44,044 bases of DNA from Rhodobacter capsulatus (GTDB taxonomy: Bacteria > Pseudomonadota > Alphaproteobacteria > Rhodobacterales > Rhodobacteraceae): NCBI RefSeq assembly GCF_005144475.1, contig NZ_SWJZ01000061.1:1-44044 (forward strand), read 5' to 3'. Positions 1-8,392 of the stretch are shown here, piece after piece. The translations under genes were made by a program, and so were the position numbers. Below the pieces are notes generated by a model. That model was not told the DNA's origin, did no database searches, and was given only the letters and a program-made list of their open reading frames with translations. Within the stretch, counting starts at the first letter, position 1. Every line of letters starts with the position of its first letter.

Positions 1-41
1 CGTGGCGGGTATTCCCCCCCGGCAACCCCCCCGGCGACCCG

Positions 42-88
42 CCGGGGGCTCCGCCCCCGGACCCCCGAGGTCTTTGCGGCAAGATGAA
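42..88 (+). repeat. Dispersed intergenic element, copy 1
   Basis: A perfect 8-bp GC stem (CCGGGGGC at 42-49, GCCCCCGG at 53-60) is followed directly by ACCCCCGAGGTCTTTG, two bases, then GCAAGATGAA (61-88). This is a diverged copy of the element found at five other intergenic places in the window. It lies just past the 3' end of psuG (minus) and probably also past a plus-strand gene that ends before the window. The remainder of 1-138 shows no gene. Confidence 0.7.
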
Positions 89-138
89 CCCCGACCGCGG
101 GTTCCGCCCGCATGGGCAGGATCGGCGCCCCGCGGGCG

Positions 139-1052
<914 letters not shown>

Positions 1053-1056
<4 letters not shown>

Positions 1057-1949
1057 ATGGGTTTGTCTCCGGAGACGTAGCGGGCGGCGGCGGCAAGGGC
1101 GCGGGCAAGCGCGGTCTCGCGATCGGCGCCGTCGCGTTCGGCCACCAGATGGGCGGCCATGAAAGTGTCGCCCGCGCCGGTGACGCGGGTGACAAGCACG
1201 GGGGGCGGCGCGGCGGTGAGGACACCCGCGCCCTGCCGACCGTCCGCGGCAGGCTTGCCGCCGTCGGTGACAAGCACATGACGGGCCCCGCGCGCCAGCA
1301 GGGCTTCGGCGGCGGCCTCGGCGCCCGCGAAACTGCGCTGGCACAGGATCCCGGCCTCTTCGAGGTTCACATAGATCGTCGCATTGGGCTGCGCGAGCAG
1401 CGGTGCCAGCCGCTCCGCCTTGCCGGGGCTGGCTGGCGCCACCCGCAGATCGGCGGCCGCGAACAGCGGCGCGCGGGCGATCTCGGCCAGCAGCGCCTGG
1501 GTCAGGTTGCCGTCGAGCGCCACCGGCCCCGACCAGGGCGTCCGGGCGCTGCCCAGCCGGCCATCGGCCAGCGGGCGCAGGATCTTGTCCCCCGCCGCTT
1601 CCAGACTGTGGGCGTCGGCAATCGCCGCGACAAGACCATTCGCCCCCTCGATCGCCATGTAGCGGTCGGTGGGCAGATCGTCCGAGCGATAAAGATAGCG
1701 GCAGTCGATCCCCATCAGCTCGGCCGATTGAACAAGCTCGGCCCCCTGCGTGTCGCGGCCGATCGCGGTCAGGATGGCGGGGCGCAGGCCGAAGCGTGTC
1801 AACGTCATCGCGATGTTCATCGCCACGCCGCCGGGCAGGCGGGTGATCCGCCCGGGCACGTCCGACCCCGCCCGCATGTGCACCGGCGCGCGGCCGATGA
1901 TGTCCCACAGGACCGAACCGATGCAAAGAATGTCGGGAGTGTCTTTCAT
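1053..1949 (-). CDS. psuK: PfkB-family sugar kinase, probable pseudouridine kinase
   Basis: A 298-residue ribokinase/PfkB-family kinase. The N-terminal glycine pair is seen in RLPGGVAMNIAM (about residues 34-45), and the C-terminal signature with the catalytic base is GAGDTFMAAH (258-267, Asp261). PfkB motifs alone do not fix the substrate; pseudouridine is inferred from the coupled psuG, which uses the product pseudouridine 5'-phosphate. The pair funnels pseudouridine from RNA turnover into uracil and ribose 5-phosphate. The ribosome binding site is weak and close (AAGG three bases before the ATG). The gene is divergent from rpsB, with two copies of the dispersed element between them. Confidence 0.88.
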
Positions 1950-1985
1950 GGTGCCTTGGTGCTACGGCTTGGCCGGGAGAGCAAG

Positions 1986-2046
1986 GGGGGCGCTGCCCCC
2001 TCGGCGCTTTCGCGCCTCACCCCCGGGATATTTGGGGCAAGATAAA
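1986..2046 (+). repeat. Dispersed intergenic element, copy 2 with GC hairpin
   Basis: A GC stem (GGGGGC at 1986-1991, GCCCCC at 1995-2000) is followed at 2019-2046 by ACCCCCGGGATATTTG, GG, GCAAGATAAA, which matches the consensus exactly. It sits in the psuK/rpsB divergent gap and forms an inverted pair with copy 3, so the two cores could fold into one long hairpin. Confidence 0.75.
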
Positions 2047-2070
2047 TGAGGAATTGGCGGAGAAGACCAA

Positions 2071-2096
2071 TTTATCTTGCCGAAAATATCCCCGCC
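2071..2096 (-). repeat. Dispersed intergenic element, copy 3 (inverted)
   Basis: On the plus strand it reads TTTATCTTGC, CG, AAAATATCCCCGCC, the reverse complement of the element core with a diverged end. With copy 2 it makes an inverted repeat of about 22 bp arms around a spacer of about 25 bases (2047-2070). No GC hairpin of its own is evident. Confidence 0.65.
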
Positions 2097-2130
2097 GGAG
2101 GCATCCTTGGCCAAAGACGGGGGCGGGGGC

Positions 2131-2159
2131 TTGCCAGAGGGGCGGGGCTGGTCTATAGG
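2131..2159 (+). promoter_or_regulatory. Probable housekeeping promoter of rpsB-tsf
   Basis: TTGCCA at 2131-2136 and TATAGG at 2154-2159 are separated by 17 bases, a good sigma-70 type match in otherwise GC-rich DNA. Initiation near 2166 would give a 5' leader of about 110 nucleotides before rpsB. Confidence 0.6.
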
Positions 2160-2174
2160 GCGCACACTTCACAG

Positions 2175-2247
2175 GCGGAGGCGGGCCAACGGCGGGAGAC
2201 ATCCCCGTTCGGTCCACCGGTTGGGGGCAACCCTGAAATTCCTCCGC
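2175..2247 (+). promoter_or_regulatory. Candidate structured leader of rpsB mRNA
   Basis: GCGGAGG (2175-2181) is perfectly complementary to CCTCCGC (2241-2247) and would close a multi-branched leader. Inside it, AACGGCGGGA pairs with TCCCCGTT (around 2188-2209, with a two-base bulge), and GGTTG pairs with CAACC around a GGGG loop (about 2219-2232). rpsB leaders in other bacteria bind S2 and repress the operon; that this one does so is inference from position and folding only. Confidence 0.45.
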
Positions 2248-2276
2248 TCAGGCGCAAACCGGAAAGGAAATGGACC

Positions 2277-3032
2277 ATGGCGCTTCCCGATTTCTCGCTG
2301 CGTCAGCTTCTTGAAGCTGGCGTTCACTACGGCCACCAGACGCAACGCTGGAACCCCCGCATGGCGGAGTTCATCTATGGCGATCGCAACGGCATCCACA
2401 TCATCGACCTGACGCAGACCGTGCCGATGCTCGACGCGGCGCTGAACGTGGTCCGTGACACCGTCGCCAAGGGCGGCCGCGTGCTCTTTGTCGGCACCAA
2501 GCGTCAGGCTGCGAAAGCCGTCGCCGATGCCGCGGAAAAATGCGCGCAATACTACATGAACCACCGCTGGCTGGGTGGCACGCTGACGAACTGGAAGACC
2601 GTGTCGCAATCGATCGCCCGTCTGAAGCAGATCGACGAGATCATGGCCTCGGGCGCCGAAGGCCTGACCAAGAAAGAACGTCTGGGCATGGAACGCGAGC
2701 AGGCCAAGCTGCAGGCGTCGCTCGGCGGGATCCGCGAAATGGGCGGTCTGCCGGACCTGCTCTTCGTGATCGACGTGTCGAAGGAAGATCTTGCCATCCT
2801 CGAAGCGCAGAAGCTGGGCATCCCGGTCGTCGCCGTGGTCGATACCAACTGCTCGCCCAAGGGCGTGGATTACATCATCCCCGGCAACGATGACGCCGCC
2901 CGCGCCATCGCGCTGTACTGCGACCTCGTCTCGCGCGCCGCGCTGGACGGCATGAGCGCCCAGATGGGCGCCGCCGGCGTCGACCTGGGCGCGCTGGAAG
3001 AAGCCCCGGTCGAGGTTGTCGCCGAGGCCTGA
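2277..3032 (+). CDS. rpsB: 30S ribosomal protein S2
   Basis: A 251-residue small-subunit ribosomal protein. The N-terminus [15 protein letters not shown] and the following [11 protein letters not shown] are the S2 family signature. The central [12 protein letters not shown] and the later [11 protein letters not shown] and [10 protein letters not shown] segments are the conserved core. The chosen ATG is preceded by GGAAAGGAAA at the right spacing; a longer in-frame extension upstream has no S2 homology. The acidic C-terminal tail ([11 protein letters not shown]) is typical of alphaproteobacterial S2. It is the first gene of rpsB-tsf; transcription probably starts near 2166 and the leader may be autoregulatory. 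Confidence 0.98.
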   Translation: MALPDFSLRQLLEAGVHYGHQTQRWNPRMAEFIYGDRNGIHIIDLTQTVPMLDAALNVVRDTVAKGGRVLFVGTKRQAAKAVADAAEKCAQYYMNHRWLGGTLTNWKTVSQSIARLKQIDEIMASGAEGLTKKERLGMEREQAKLQASLGGIREMGGLPDLLFVIDVSKEDLAILEAQKLGIPVVAVVDTNCSPKGVDYIIPGNDDAARAIALYCDLVSRAALDGMSAQMGAAGVDLGALEEAPVEVVAEA

Positions 3033-3058
3033 GCCGCGGCCGTCACACAAGCTTCATT

Positions 3059-3078
3059 GGGCGGGGGTAACTCCGCCC
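3059..3078 (+). other. Intercistronic hairpin between rpsB and tsf
   Basis: GGGCGG (3059-3064) pairs with CCGCCC (3073-3078) around an 8-base loop, in the 71-base gap just ahead of the tsf ribosome binding site AAGGAGAG. There is no U-run, so it is more likely an mRNA processing or stability structure than a terminator. Confidence 0.4.
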
Positions 3079-3103
3079 TCACCCCATTCCAAGGAGAGTT
3101 CCC

Positions 3104-4012
3104 ATGGCTGTCACCGCTCAGATGGTGAAAGAACTGCGCGAAACCACCGGCGCCGGCATGATGGACGCGAAGAAGGCGCTGACCGAATGCGACGGCAACA
3201 TGGATGCCGCCATCGACTGGCTGCGCACCAAGGGCCTGGCGAAAGCCGCGAAAAAGGCCGACCGCGTTGCCGCCGAGGGGCTGATCGGCGTCGCCGTGAC
3301 CACCGGCCGCGGTGTCGCGATCGAGATCAACTCGGAAACCGACTTCGTTGCCAAGAACACCGATTTCCAGGCGCTGGTGCGCGACGTGGCGAAAACCGCG
3401 CTGGAAGTGGGCGAATCGGTCGAAGTGGTGAAGGCCGCGGCGCTGAACGGCAAGACCGTTGACGAAGTGCTTGGCGAAGCCATCGCCCGGATCGGCGAGA
3501 ACATGACCTTCCGCCGCCTGCACATCCTGGAAGGCGACACCATCGTCTCCTATGTCCACAATGCCGCCGCGCCGGAAATGGGCAAGATCGGCGTTCTGGT
3601 CGCGCTGAAGGGCGATGCCGCCAAGGCGCAGGAAATCGGCAAGCAATTCGCGATGCATATCGCGGCGACCGCGCCGATCTCGCTGAACGAAGCCAGCCTC
3701 GAGCCGGCCGTGCTGGAGCGCGAGCTGCAGGTGCAGACCGCCAAGGCGCTTGAAGAGAACGCGACCTCGGCCAAGCCGAAGCCCGAGCAGGTGATCCACA
3801 ACAACATCATCCCGGGCCGGATGAAGAAGTTCCTCGAGGAAGTGACCCTCGTGAACCAGAAATTCGTGATGAACCCCGATGTGACCGTGGCCCAGGCCGC
3901 GACCGAGGCGGGCGTGGAAATCACCGGCTTCGCGCGTCTTGCCGTGGGCGAAGGCGTCGAGAAGAAGGAAGAGGATTTCGCCGCCGAAGTGGCGAAGATG
4001 GTCGGCGCGTAA
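3104..4012 (+). CDS. tsf: Translation elongation factor Ts
   Basis: A 302-residue guanine nucleotide exchange factor for EF-Tu. The N-terminal UBA-like domain carries [19 protein letters not shown] (residues about 7-25), followed by the EF-Tu contact motif [12 protein letters not shown] (about 76-87). The later [13 protein letters not shown] and the C-terminal dimerisation-type repeats are also typical. Length fits the family. The start has a strong AAGGAGAG site. It follows rpsB in the order conserved across bacteria, and a strong terminator ends the operon 26 bases later. Confidence 0.98.
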   Translation: MAVTAQMVKELRETTGAGMMDAKKALTECDGNMDAAIDWLRTKGLAKAAKKADRVAAEGLIGVAVTTGRGVAIEINSETDFVAKNTDFQALVRDVAKTALEVGESVEVVKAAALNGKTVDEVLGEAIARIGENMTFRRLHILEGDTIVSYVHNAAAPEMGKIGVLVALKGDAAKAQEIGKQFAMHIAATAPISLNEASLEPAVLERELQVQTAKALEENATSAKPKPEQVIHNNIIPGRMKKFLEEVTLVNQKFVMNPDVTVAQAATEAGVEITGFARLAVGEGVEKKEEDFAAEVAKMVGA

Positions 4013-4037
4013 GCGCTGCCCCCTCGGCAAAAGACAG

Positions 4038-4062
4038 CGCCGCCCTTCGGGGCGGCGTTTTT
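4038..4062 (+). terminator. Rho-independent terminator of rpsB-tsf
   Basis: A perfect 8-bp stem CGCCGCCC (4038-4045) and GGGCGGCG (4050-4057) with a TTCG loop is followed by TTTTT. Confidence 0.92.
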
Positions 4063-4136
4063 CGTTGCGCAGGAGGGCTTTGACGGCGGGTGGGCCGCAA
4101 GGCGCCAAATCCGGATCTTGATGCGGGAAATTGAAA

Positions 4137-4171
4137 CGGCCCAGACGGGTGACTATAAACCCGCTGGGCCG
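4137..4171 (-). terminator. Probable terminator downstream of the luxR-type gene
   Basis: CGGCCCAG and CGGGT (4137-4150, one bulged A) pair with ACCCG and CTGGGCCG (4159-4171). Read on the minus strand the stem is followed by TTTCAATTT. It lies about 170 bases past the stop of the LuxR-type gene. Confidence 0.5.
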
Positions 4172-4343
4172 TACCGGAAAACCGGGTGGGATCTCGTCGG
4201 ATCAATCTTCGACTGCTTCCCTGTTCCTGGCCGAAGCCACCACTCACGGAACACGTGTATCTAAGGCATTTCCGTAGATTCGGAGTAGTCAGGTATTCCT
4301 TACCCTGCCAGAATGTCGCAGTCCTTTTGGACAGGTGCTTTGG
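4172..4343. other. Gene-free stretch with lower GC
   Basis: The gap between tsf and the luxR-type gene is 331 bases. Apart from the two hairpins already listed, this 172-base part shows no coding signal on either strand and is visibly less GC-rich than its surroundings. It holds an ACACGTGT palindrome within a CGGAA...TTCCG inverted pair (about 4236-4269). If the luxR transcript runs to the 4137-4171 hairpin, this is a long 3' UTR; a small RNA is also possible but there is no direct evidence. Confidence 0.4.
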
Positions 4344-5096
4344 CTAACTCGCCGATGTGATGAAAAGCTGCTTCTGCATCGAGGCCTTGAGCAGGGCCTG
4401 CGCGGTGGTCTCGACCTCGAGGGCCTCGCGGGCAAGGCGCAGATGCTTTTCGACCGTGGCCGTGGTCAGGCCCAGGATCTGCGCGATATCGGCCGAGGTC
4501 TTGCCGTCCCCGACCCATTCCAGCACTTCGCGCTGGCGTGCGGTCAGCGGCCGACGGGTGGTCGAAAAGGGCAGGGCGCTGATTTTCAGATGCATGATCG
4601 AATTCAGCACCCGCAGGTCGCGGCCATGTTCGTCCCAGATCGCATCGACATCGGCCTGTGTCAGGCCGGGCTGCGCGCACAGACCGATGGCCCCCTTGGC
4701 GCGGGCCGAGGTGTCGGGAAAACCGATCGAATAGCCCGCCAGGACCTGAAAGCGGCGGTTGAGGTCAAGCACCCTGCGCTCGCCCTCGGTCAGTTCGCCC
4801 GCGGCCATCCGCTCGGCGACAATGCGCCAGGAACAGGCCCCCACCGAGTCGACGGCCCATTTCACCATCGGCGCCTCCGAGAAGAGGCCGGCGCCCAGAA
4901 AGGAATTCAGATAGGCCGGATCGTGATTGGACAGGATCAGCGTATCGTCAAGAGAGCCGAGATTCTGCGTCGCGCTGAACCGGGTGAACCCATAGATCAG
5001 ACGGTCGAAGCCGAACTTCGCCATCTGCGCACAGTGCATGCTCCAAATGGTCGCGATGTCATCGGCGACCAGAAGTTGTTCAAGATGATCCAGCAT
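4344..5096 (-). CDS. LuxR-family regulator (orphan) with altered autoinducer-binding pocket
   Basis: A 250-residue two-domain LuxR-type regulator. Residues 1-175 resemble an autoinducer-binding domain (FGFDRLIYGF near 28-37), and residues about 183-240 are a GerE/LuxR helix-turn-helix (LTARQREVLEWVGDGKT, then SADIAQILGLTTATVEKHL). Aligned by spacing to TraR, the usual ligand residues Trp57, Tyr61, Asp70, Pro71 and Trp85 appear as Tyr62, Phe66, Ala75, Pro76 and Trp90, so three of five differ. No luxI-type synthase is in the window, so it looks like a LuxR solo. The start at MLDHLEQ fits the family length; the frame is open upstream without homology. The ligand and targets are unknown. Confidence 0.82.
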   Translation of the reverse strand: MLDHLEQLLVADDIATIWSMHCAQMAKFGFDRLIYGFTRFSATQNLGSLDDTLILSNHDPAYLNSFLGAGLFSEAPMVKWAVDSVGACSWRIVAERMAAGELTEGERRVLDLNRRFQVLAGYSIGFPDTSARAKGAIGLCAQPGLTQADVDAIWDEHGRDLRVLNSIMHLKISALPFSTTRRPLTARQREVLEWVGDGKTSADIAQILGLTTATVEKHLRLAREALEVETTAQALLKASMQKQLFITSAS

Positions 5097-5195
5097 TGCG
5101 TGCGTCTCACACCTCGCAAGCTTGCACAGATCACGGTTTTGCCACGCGCCACCCCTTCGGCGCAAGTCCGTTCCGTCCCGCGGCGCGCGGCATGT

Positions 5196-5234
5196 CACAA
5201 GGTCGCAGACTGCACCATCCCCGGGCGACCTGTG
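5196..5234 (-). promoter_or_regulatory. Inverted repeat upstream of the luxR-type gene
   Basis: CACAAGGTCGC (5196-5206) and GCGACCTGTG (5225-5234) are complementary except for one extra base, separated by 18 bases. On the minus strand the repeat follows a CATAAT -10-like hexamer (about 5234-5239) and precedes the luxR start by about 100 bases. It could be an operator or a leader hairpin. It does not match the compact CT-N12-AG lux-box form. Confidence 0.4.
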
Positions 5235-5272
5235 CGATTATGCTTTTTTACCAAGCGTTTAAGTTTCGATCT

Positions 5273-5710
5273 TCATGCGCTGAAACCGCTGTTGGCGGCC
5301 TTGGCGCGCAGCATCGGCACAAGGGCCGTCAGATCGTAGCCCGCATTTTGGGCGGTTTGAACAATCTCGTCGAGGGGCCGTCGTCCGACCTGGCTCAGCG
5401 CCCAGAGATGCGAGGATCGCGTCCCGGAACGGCACCAGGCCAGAACCGGAGCTTCGGCGGCGGCAAGGGCGGCCTCGAAGCCGGCGATCAGATCGGGGGT
5501 CAGCTCGCCCGGATAATAGGGCAGATGCACATAGGAAAGCCCCGCGGCGGCGGCGGCGGCTTGCAGCGCGGCATTGAGACCGGCCTCGACCTCTTCATCC
5601 GGGCGATTGTTGATCAGGGTGCGAAAGCCGCGGCGGGCGGCTTCGGCGATATCGTCAAGGTCGATCTGCGGCGCCACGGCGAAATCGGGCGTCAGGTTGC
5701 GCAGGTCCAT
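5273..5710 (-). CDS. DUF442/TIGR01244-type phosphatase-like protein
   Basis: A 145-residue protein resembling the DUF442 (beta-lactamase hydrolase-like, TIGR01244) family, whose fold is that of dual-specificity phosphatases. The active-site-like loop is WCRSGTRSSH (residues 92-101), with Cys93 and Arg98; the spacing is C-x4-R, one shorter than the canonical C-x5-R, as is common in this family. FRTLINNRPDEE (29-40) is the other family hallmark. The ATG was chosen because GGAGGA precedes it; a TTG start five codons earlier is possible. It follows cbbY on the same strand after 60 bases and may be read with the cbb operon. In some bacteria related domains act in sulfide or persulfide handling; function here is unknown. 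Confidence 0.75.
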   Translation of the reverse strand: MDLRNLTPDFAVAPQIDLDDIAEAARRGFRTLINNRPDEEVEAGLNAALQAAAAAAGLSYVHLPYYPGELTPDLIAGFEAALAAAEAPVLAWCRSGTRSSHLWALSQVGRRPLDEIVQTAQNAGYDLTALVPMLRAKAANSGFSA

Positions 5711-5770
5711 GTCTTCCTCCGGCAAGGTCTGCGACCACTCTGGACCGCGCTGCCGACAGGTGCAAGGGGC

Positions 5771-6460
5771 TCAGGGCAGGTCCGGGATGCCTTTGGTCGC
5801 GGCGGCGGTCAGATCGGGGATCCGCCAATCCGCGGCGGAAAAGTCATCGTGCCGGGTATATTCCGAGGGCGTCAGAACGACCCGAAGGCCCGCGGCCTTG
5901 GCCGCTGCAAGACCGGCGCGGCTGTCTTCAAAGGCCAGGCAGGCCGCGGGCGGCAGGCCAAGCCCCTGCAACGCCAGCAGATAGACATCCGGGGCAGGTT
6001 TCTTTTGCGCCACCTCGTCCCCGGCGGCAATCACCTCGAAGATGTCCCCGGTCGGTTGGCGGAACGTGGCGGCGATCAGCGCATCCACATTCGCCCGCGT
6101 CGTGGTGGTGGCAATGGCGAGGCGCAGACCCGCGGTTCGGGCACGGGAAATCAGCTCCGCAACCCCCGGCAACAGGCCGACCTGCCCCGAGGCGATGATC
6201 TCGACATAGCGTTTGGTCTTGGCTTGGTGCAGATCGGCAATCTTGGCATCCGAAGGGCCGGACCCCAGATTTTCGCGATGTTTCGCCATCCGCTCCTTGC
6301 CGCCGGTGGTGCGCAGAAGAGTCCGATAATCTTCCTTCGACCAGTGCCAGTCGACTCCCTGCGCCGCGAAAGTCTCGTTGAAAGCCTGCCGATGCGCTTC
6401 TTCGGTTTCCGCCAAAGTGCCGTCGACATCGAAAATCAGCGCTTTCAGCTCCATGTCCAT
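5771..6460 (-). CDS. cbbY: CbbY HAD-family phosphatase (xylulose-1,5-bisphosphate type)
   Basis: A 229-residue haloacid dehalogenase-superfamily phosphatase. Motif I FDVDGTLAE starts near residue 10 (Asp11 nucleophile, Asp13 acid/base), motif II is AIATTTT, motif III is the KKPAPDVY lysine, and motif IV is AFEDSRAGL. CbbY in Rhodobacter is known to dephosphorylate xylulose 1,5-bisphosphate, a RubisCO misfire product and inhibitor, so it keeps RubisCO active. It is the last clear cbb gene and overlaps the end of cbbZ by 16 bases. A second ATG at 6454 lies better spaced from GAGGG and may be the true start. Confidence 0.92.
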   Translation of the reverse strand: MDMELKALIFDVDGTLAETEEAHRQAFNETFAAQGVDWHWSKEDYRTLLRTTGGKERMAKHRENLGSGPSDAKIADLHQAKTKRYVEIIASGQVGLLPGVAELISRARTAGLRLAIATTTTRANVDALIAATFRQPTGDIFEVIAAGDEVAQKKPAPDVYLLALQGLGLPPAACLAFEDSRAGLAAAKAAGLRVVLTPSEYTRHDDFSAADWRIPDLTAAATKGIPDLP

Positions 6461-7104
6461 CCCTCAACGATGCCCGGCAGGGCGCTGAAATCGTGAAACT
6501 TTGCGGCGTGGGGCAGCGCTTCGAGCGGGGTCTTGCGATAGCCCTCGGTATAGATCACGAAGGGCAAGCCTGCGTTCCGGGCGGTCTGCGCGTCGATCTC
6601 GCTGTCGCCGATGTAAAGCGCGTGTGGGCGGCGCAATACTCTGTGCGCCTCCTGCACCATCTCGGGGTTGGGCTTGCGCGTGGGCAGGCTGTCGCCGCCG
6701 ATGACAAGCTGGAAATAATCGCTCAGTCCGACATGGGCGATCGCCGCAAGGGCGGGCTTGTAGGGCTTGTTGGTGGTGATCGCCATCGGGCAGCCCATCG
6801 CCCGCAGACGGTCCAGAGCCGTGATCACATCCGGGTAAAGGGTGTTCCCCTCGACTTCGGTTTCATAGCGGGTCACCAGATCGGCATAGATCGCGTCGAA
6901 AAGCGGCCCTTCCGGGTCTTCGCCCGCGGTCGTCAGCAGGCAGCGCACCAGATGGGGGGCGCCTTGCCCGACGAAACTGCGGATCTGATCGAGGCTGAGG
7001 GCCGCGTATCCGCGCGCCATCAGCACATCGTTCGAGACCTTGTGGATGGCGGGCGCCGAATCGATCAGCGTGCCATCAAGATCGAAAATCAGCGCCGGCG
7101 CCAT
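6445..7104 (-). CDS. cbbZ: Phosphoglycolate phosphatase
   Basis: A 219-residue HAD-family phosphatase that hydrolyses 2-phosphoglycolate, the product of the RubisCO oxygenase reaction. Motif I is LIFDLDGTLIDS (Asp8, Asp10), motif II is MAITTNK, the motif III lysine lies in PTRKPNPEMV, and motif IV is YIGDSEIDAQTA; this set is typical of Gph/CbbZ. The ATG at 7104 shares a base with the stop of the preceding gene (TGATG) and has GGAAAGAG before it, so I prefer it to an in-frame ATG at 7116. Placement next to cbbY gives a two-phosphatase clean-up module at the operon's 3' end. Confidence 0.93.
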   Translation of the reverse strand: MAPALIFDLDGTLIDSAPAIHKVSNDVLMARGYAALSLDQIRSFVGQGAPHLVRCLLTTAGEDPEGPLFDAIYADLVTRYETEVEGNTLYPDVITALDRLRAMGCPMAITTNKPYKPALAAIAHVGLSDYFQLVIGGDSLPTRKPNPEMVQEAHRVLRRPHALYIGDSEIDAQTARNAGLPFVIYTEGYRKTPLEALPHAAKFHDFSALPGIVEGWTWS

Positions 7105-7655
7105 CACTCTTTCCATTTGATCGAGCAGCCCATCGAGGCGATCTGGTCCCGCGGACCTTCGCCGGTTTCGGCCACGCTCAGCATCGCTTCGTAAAGCTCG
7201 CGACGCGCATCGACCGGGCCGGGGGTGCGCCCCGACGCATCAAGGCGACCGCGATATTGCAGCCGATAATCGGCGTTGAACCCGAAGAAATCCGGTGTGC
7301 AGATCGCATCGTAAGCCTTTGCCACGGCTTGCGTTTCGTCAAAAAGATAGGGAAAATGGAAACCCCGTTCCGCAGCCAGCCGCGCCATGTTTTCCGGGCT
7401 GTCCTCGGGGTAGCTTTCGACATCGTTCGACGAAATCGCCGCCACGCCGATCCCTGCTTCCATCAGCGCCTCGGCATCGCGTTGCAGCCGGTCAAGGATC
7501 GCCTGAACATAGGGGCAGTGGTTGCAGATGAACATGATCAGCAGGCCTTTCGGCCCGCGGATGTCGTCGAGGCTCCAAAGCCTGCCCGAAGTGTCGGGCA
7601 GGCGGAAATCGGGGGCTTTCCAGCCGAAGTCGCAGACCGGAGGGGAAACGGCCAT
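7104..7655 (-). CDS. Thioredoxin-fold (peroxiredoxin-like) protein within the cbb operon
   Basis: A 183-residue protein of the AhpC/TSA-thioredoxin superfamily. The N-terminal APDFRLPDTSGRLWSL is followed by a CxxC motif in MFICNHCPYVQAI (Cys44 and Cys47), then AAISSNDVESYPEDSPENM and a CTPDFFGF segment with a likely cis-proline. This matches the peroxiredoxin-like group whose first Cys aligns with that of thioredoxin. There is no signal peptide, so it should be cytoplasmic. It begins eight bases after cbbE and its stop overlaps the cbbZ start, so it is made with the Calvin-cycle enzymes. A role in redox control or oxidative protection of cbb enzymes is plausible but is inference. Confidence 0.82.
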   Translation of the reverse strand: MAVSPPVCDFGWKAPDFRLPDTSGRLWSLDDIRGPKGLLIMFICNHCPYVQAILDRLQRDAEALMEAGIGVAAISSNDVESYPEDSPENMARLAAERGFHFPYLFDETQAVAKAYDAICTPDFFGFNADYRLQYRGRLDASGRTPGPVDARRELYEAMLSVAETGEGPRDQIASMGCSIKWKE

Positions 7656-7663
7656 CGCGAACC

Positions 7664-8350
7664 TCAGAGGGCGGCTTGCGCCGCGGCGCGGATGGCGGCG
7701 ATGTTCTTGCCATAGACCTCGGGGGTCGCGACCGAGCCGCCCTTGAAGACGCCCGAACCGGCCACGAAGACATCGGCCCCAGCGGCGGCCATCAAGGGCG
7801 CCGTCACCGGGTCCATGCCGCCGTCGATCTCGATATGCACCGGACGGTCGCCGATCATCGCGCGCAGCTTGCGGACCTTGCCGGTCATGTCGATATATTT
7901 CTGCCCGCCGAACCCGGGGTTCACCGTCATCACGCAGACAACATCCGCAATATCAAGCACATGCTCGATCGCTTCGGCGGGGGTGCCCGGGTTGATCGCC
8001 ACGCCCGATTTCATCCCCGCGGCGCGGATCGCCTGCAGCGTGCGGTGAATATGCGGCCCGGCCTCGACATGGGCGGTCAGCACATCGGCGCCGGCTGCCG
8101 CATAAGCATCGATATAGGCGTCGACCGGGGAAATCATCAGATGCACGTCCATCACGGTTTTCACGTGCTTGCGGAAAGCCGCGACGGCGGGCGGACCAAA
8201 GGTGAGGTTCGGCACGAAATGCCCATCCATCACGTCGACATGCACCCAATCGGCGCCCTGCGCCTCGATGGCCTGGATTTCACGGCCGAAGTCGGCGAAG
8301 TCGGCAGAAAGGATCGAGGGGGCGATCTTGATCGAACGGTCGAAGGTCAT
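7664..8350 (-). CDS. cbbE: Ribulose-phosphate 3-epimerase
   Basis: A 228-residue TIM-barrel enzyme that interconverts xylulose 5-phosphate and ribulose 5-phosphate, supplying phosphoribulokinase. The signatures IAPSILSADFADFG (N-terminus), WVHVDVMDGHFVPNLTFGP (metal-binding His and catalytic Asp), VMTVNPGFGGQKYI (phosphate-binding loop with the second Asp region) and IEIDGGM are all present. The ATG chosen has AGGAGA before it; an upstream extension contains no homology. A GC-rich hairpin lies in the 56-base gap after cbbM. Confidence 0.96.
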   Translation of the reverse strand: MTFDRSIKIAPSILSADFADFGREIQAIEAQGADWVHVDVMDGHFVPNLTFGPPAVAAFRKHVKTVMDVHLMISPVDAYIDAYAAAGADVLTAHVEAGPHIHRTLQAIRAAGMKSGVAINPGTPAEAIEHVLDIADVVCVMTVNPGFGGQKYIDMTGKVRKLRAMIGDRPVHIEIDGGMDPVTAPLMAAAGADVFVAGSGVFKGGSVATPEVYGKNIAAIRAAAQAAL

Positions 8351-8370
8351 GTCGGTCTCCTGAGGGGTTG

Positions 8371-8392
8371 GGGCGGGGGTGTCCCCCCGCCC
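8371..8392 (-). other. GC-rich intercistronic hairpin between cbbM and cbbE
   Basis: GGGCGGGGG (8371-8379) and CCCCCGCCC (8384-8392) form a perfect 9-bp stem with a 4-base loop, 14 bases past the cbbM stop. There is no U-run on the minus strand, so a 3' end-protecting or processing structure for the abundant RubisCO message is more likely than full termination. Confidence 0.65.

Noticed and set aside
3059-3078. Terminator between rpsB and tsf
   Set aside because: The hairpin has no U-run and tsf follows immediately with a strong ribosome site; listed as an intercistronic hairpin instead.
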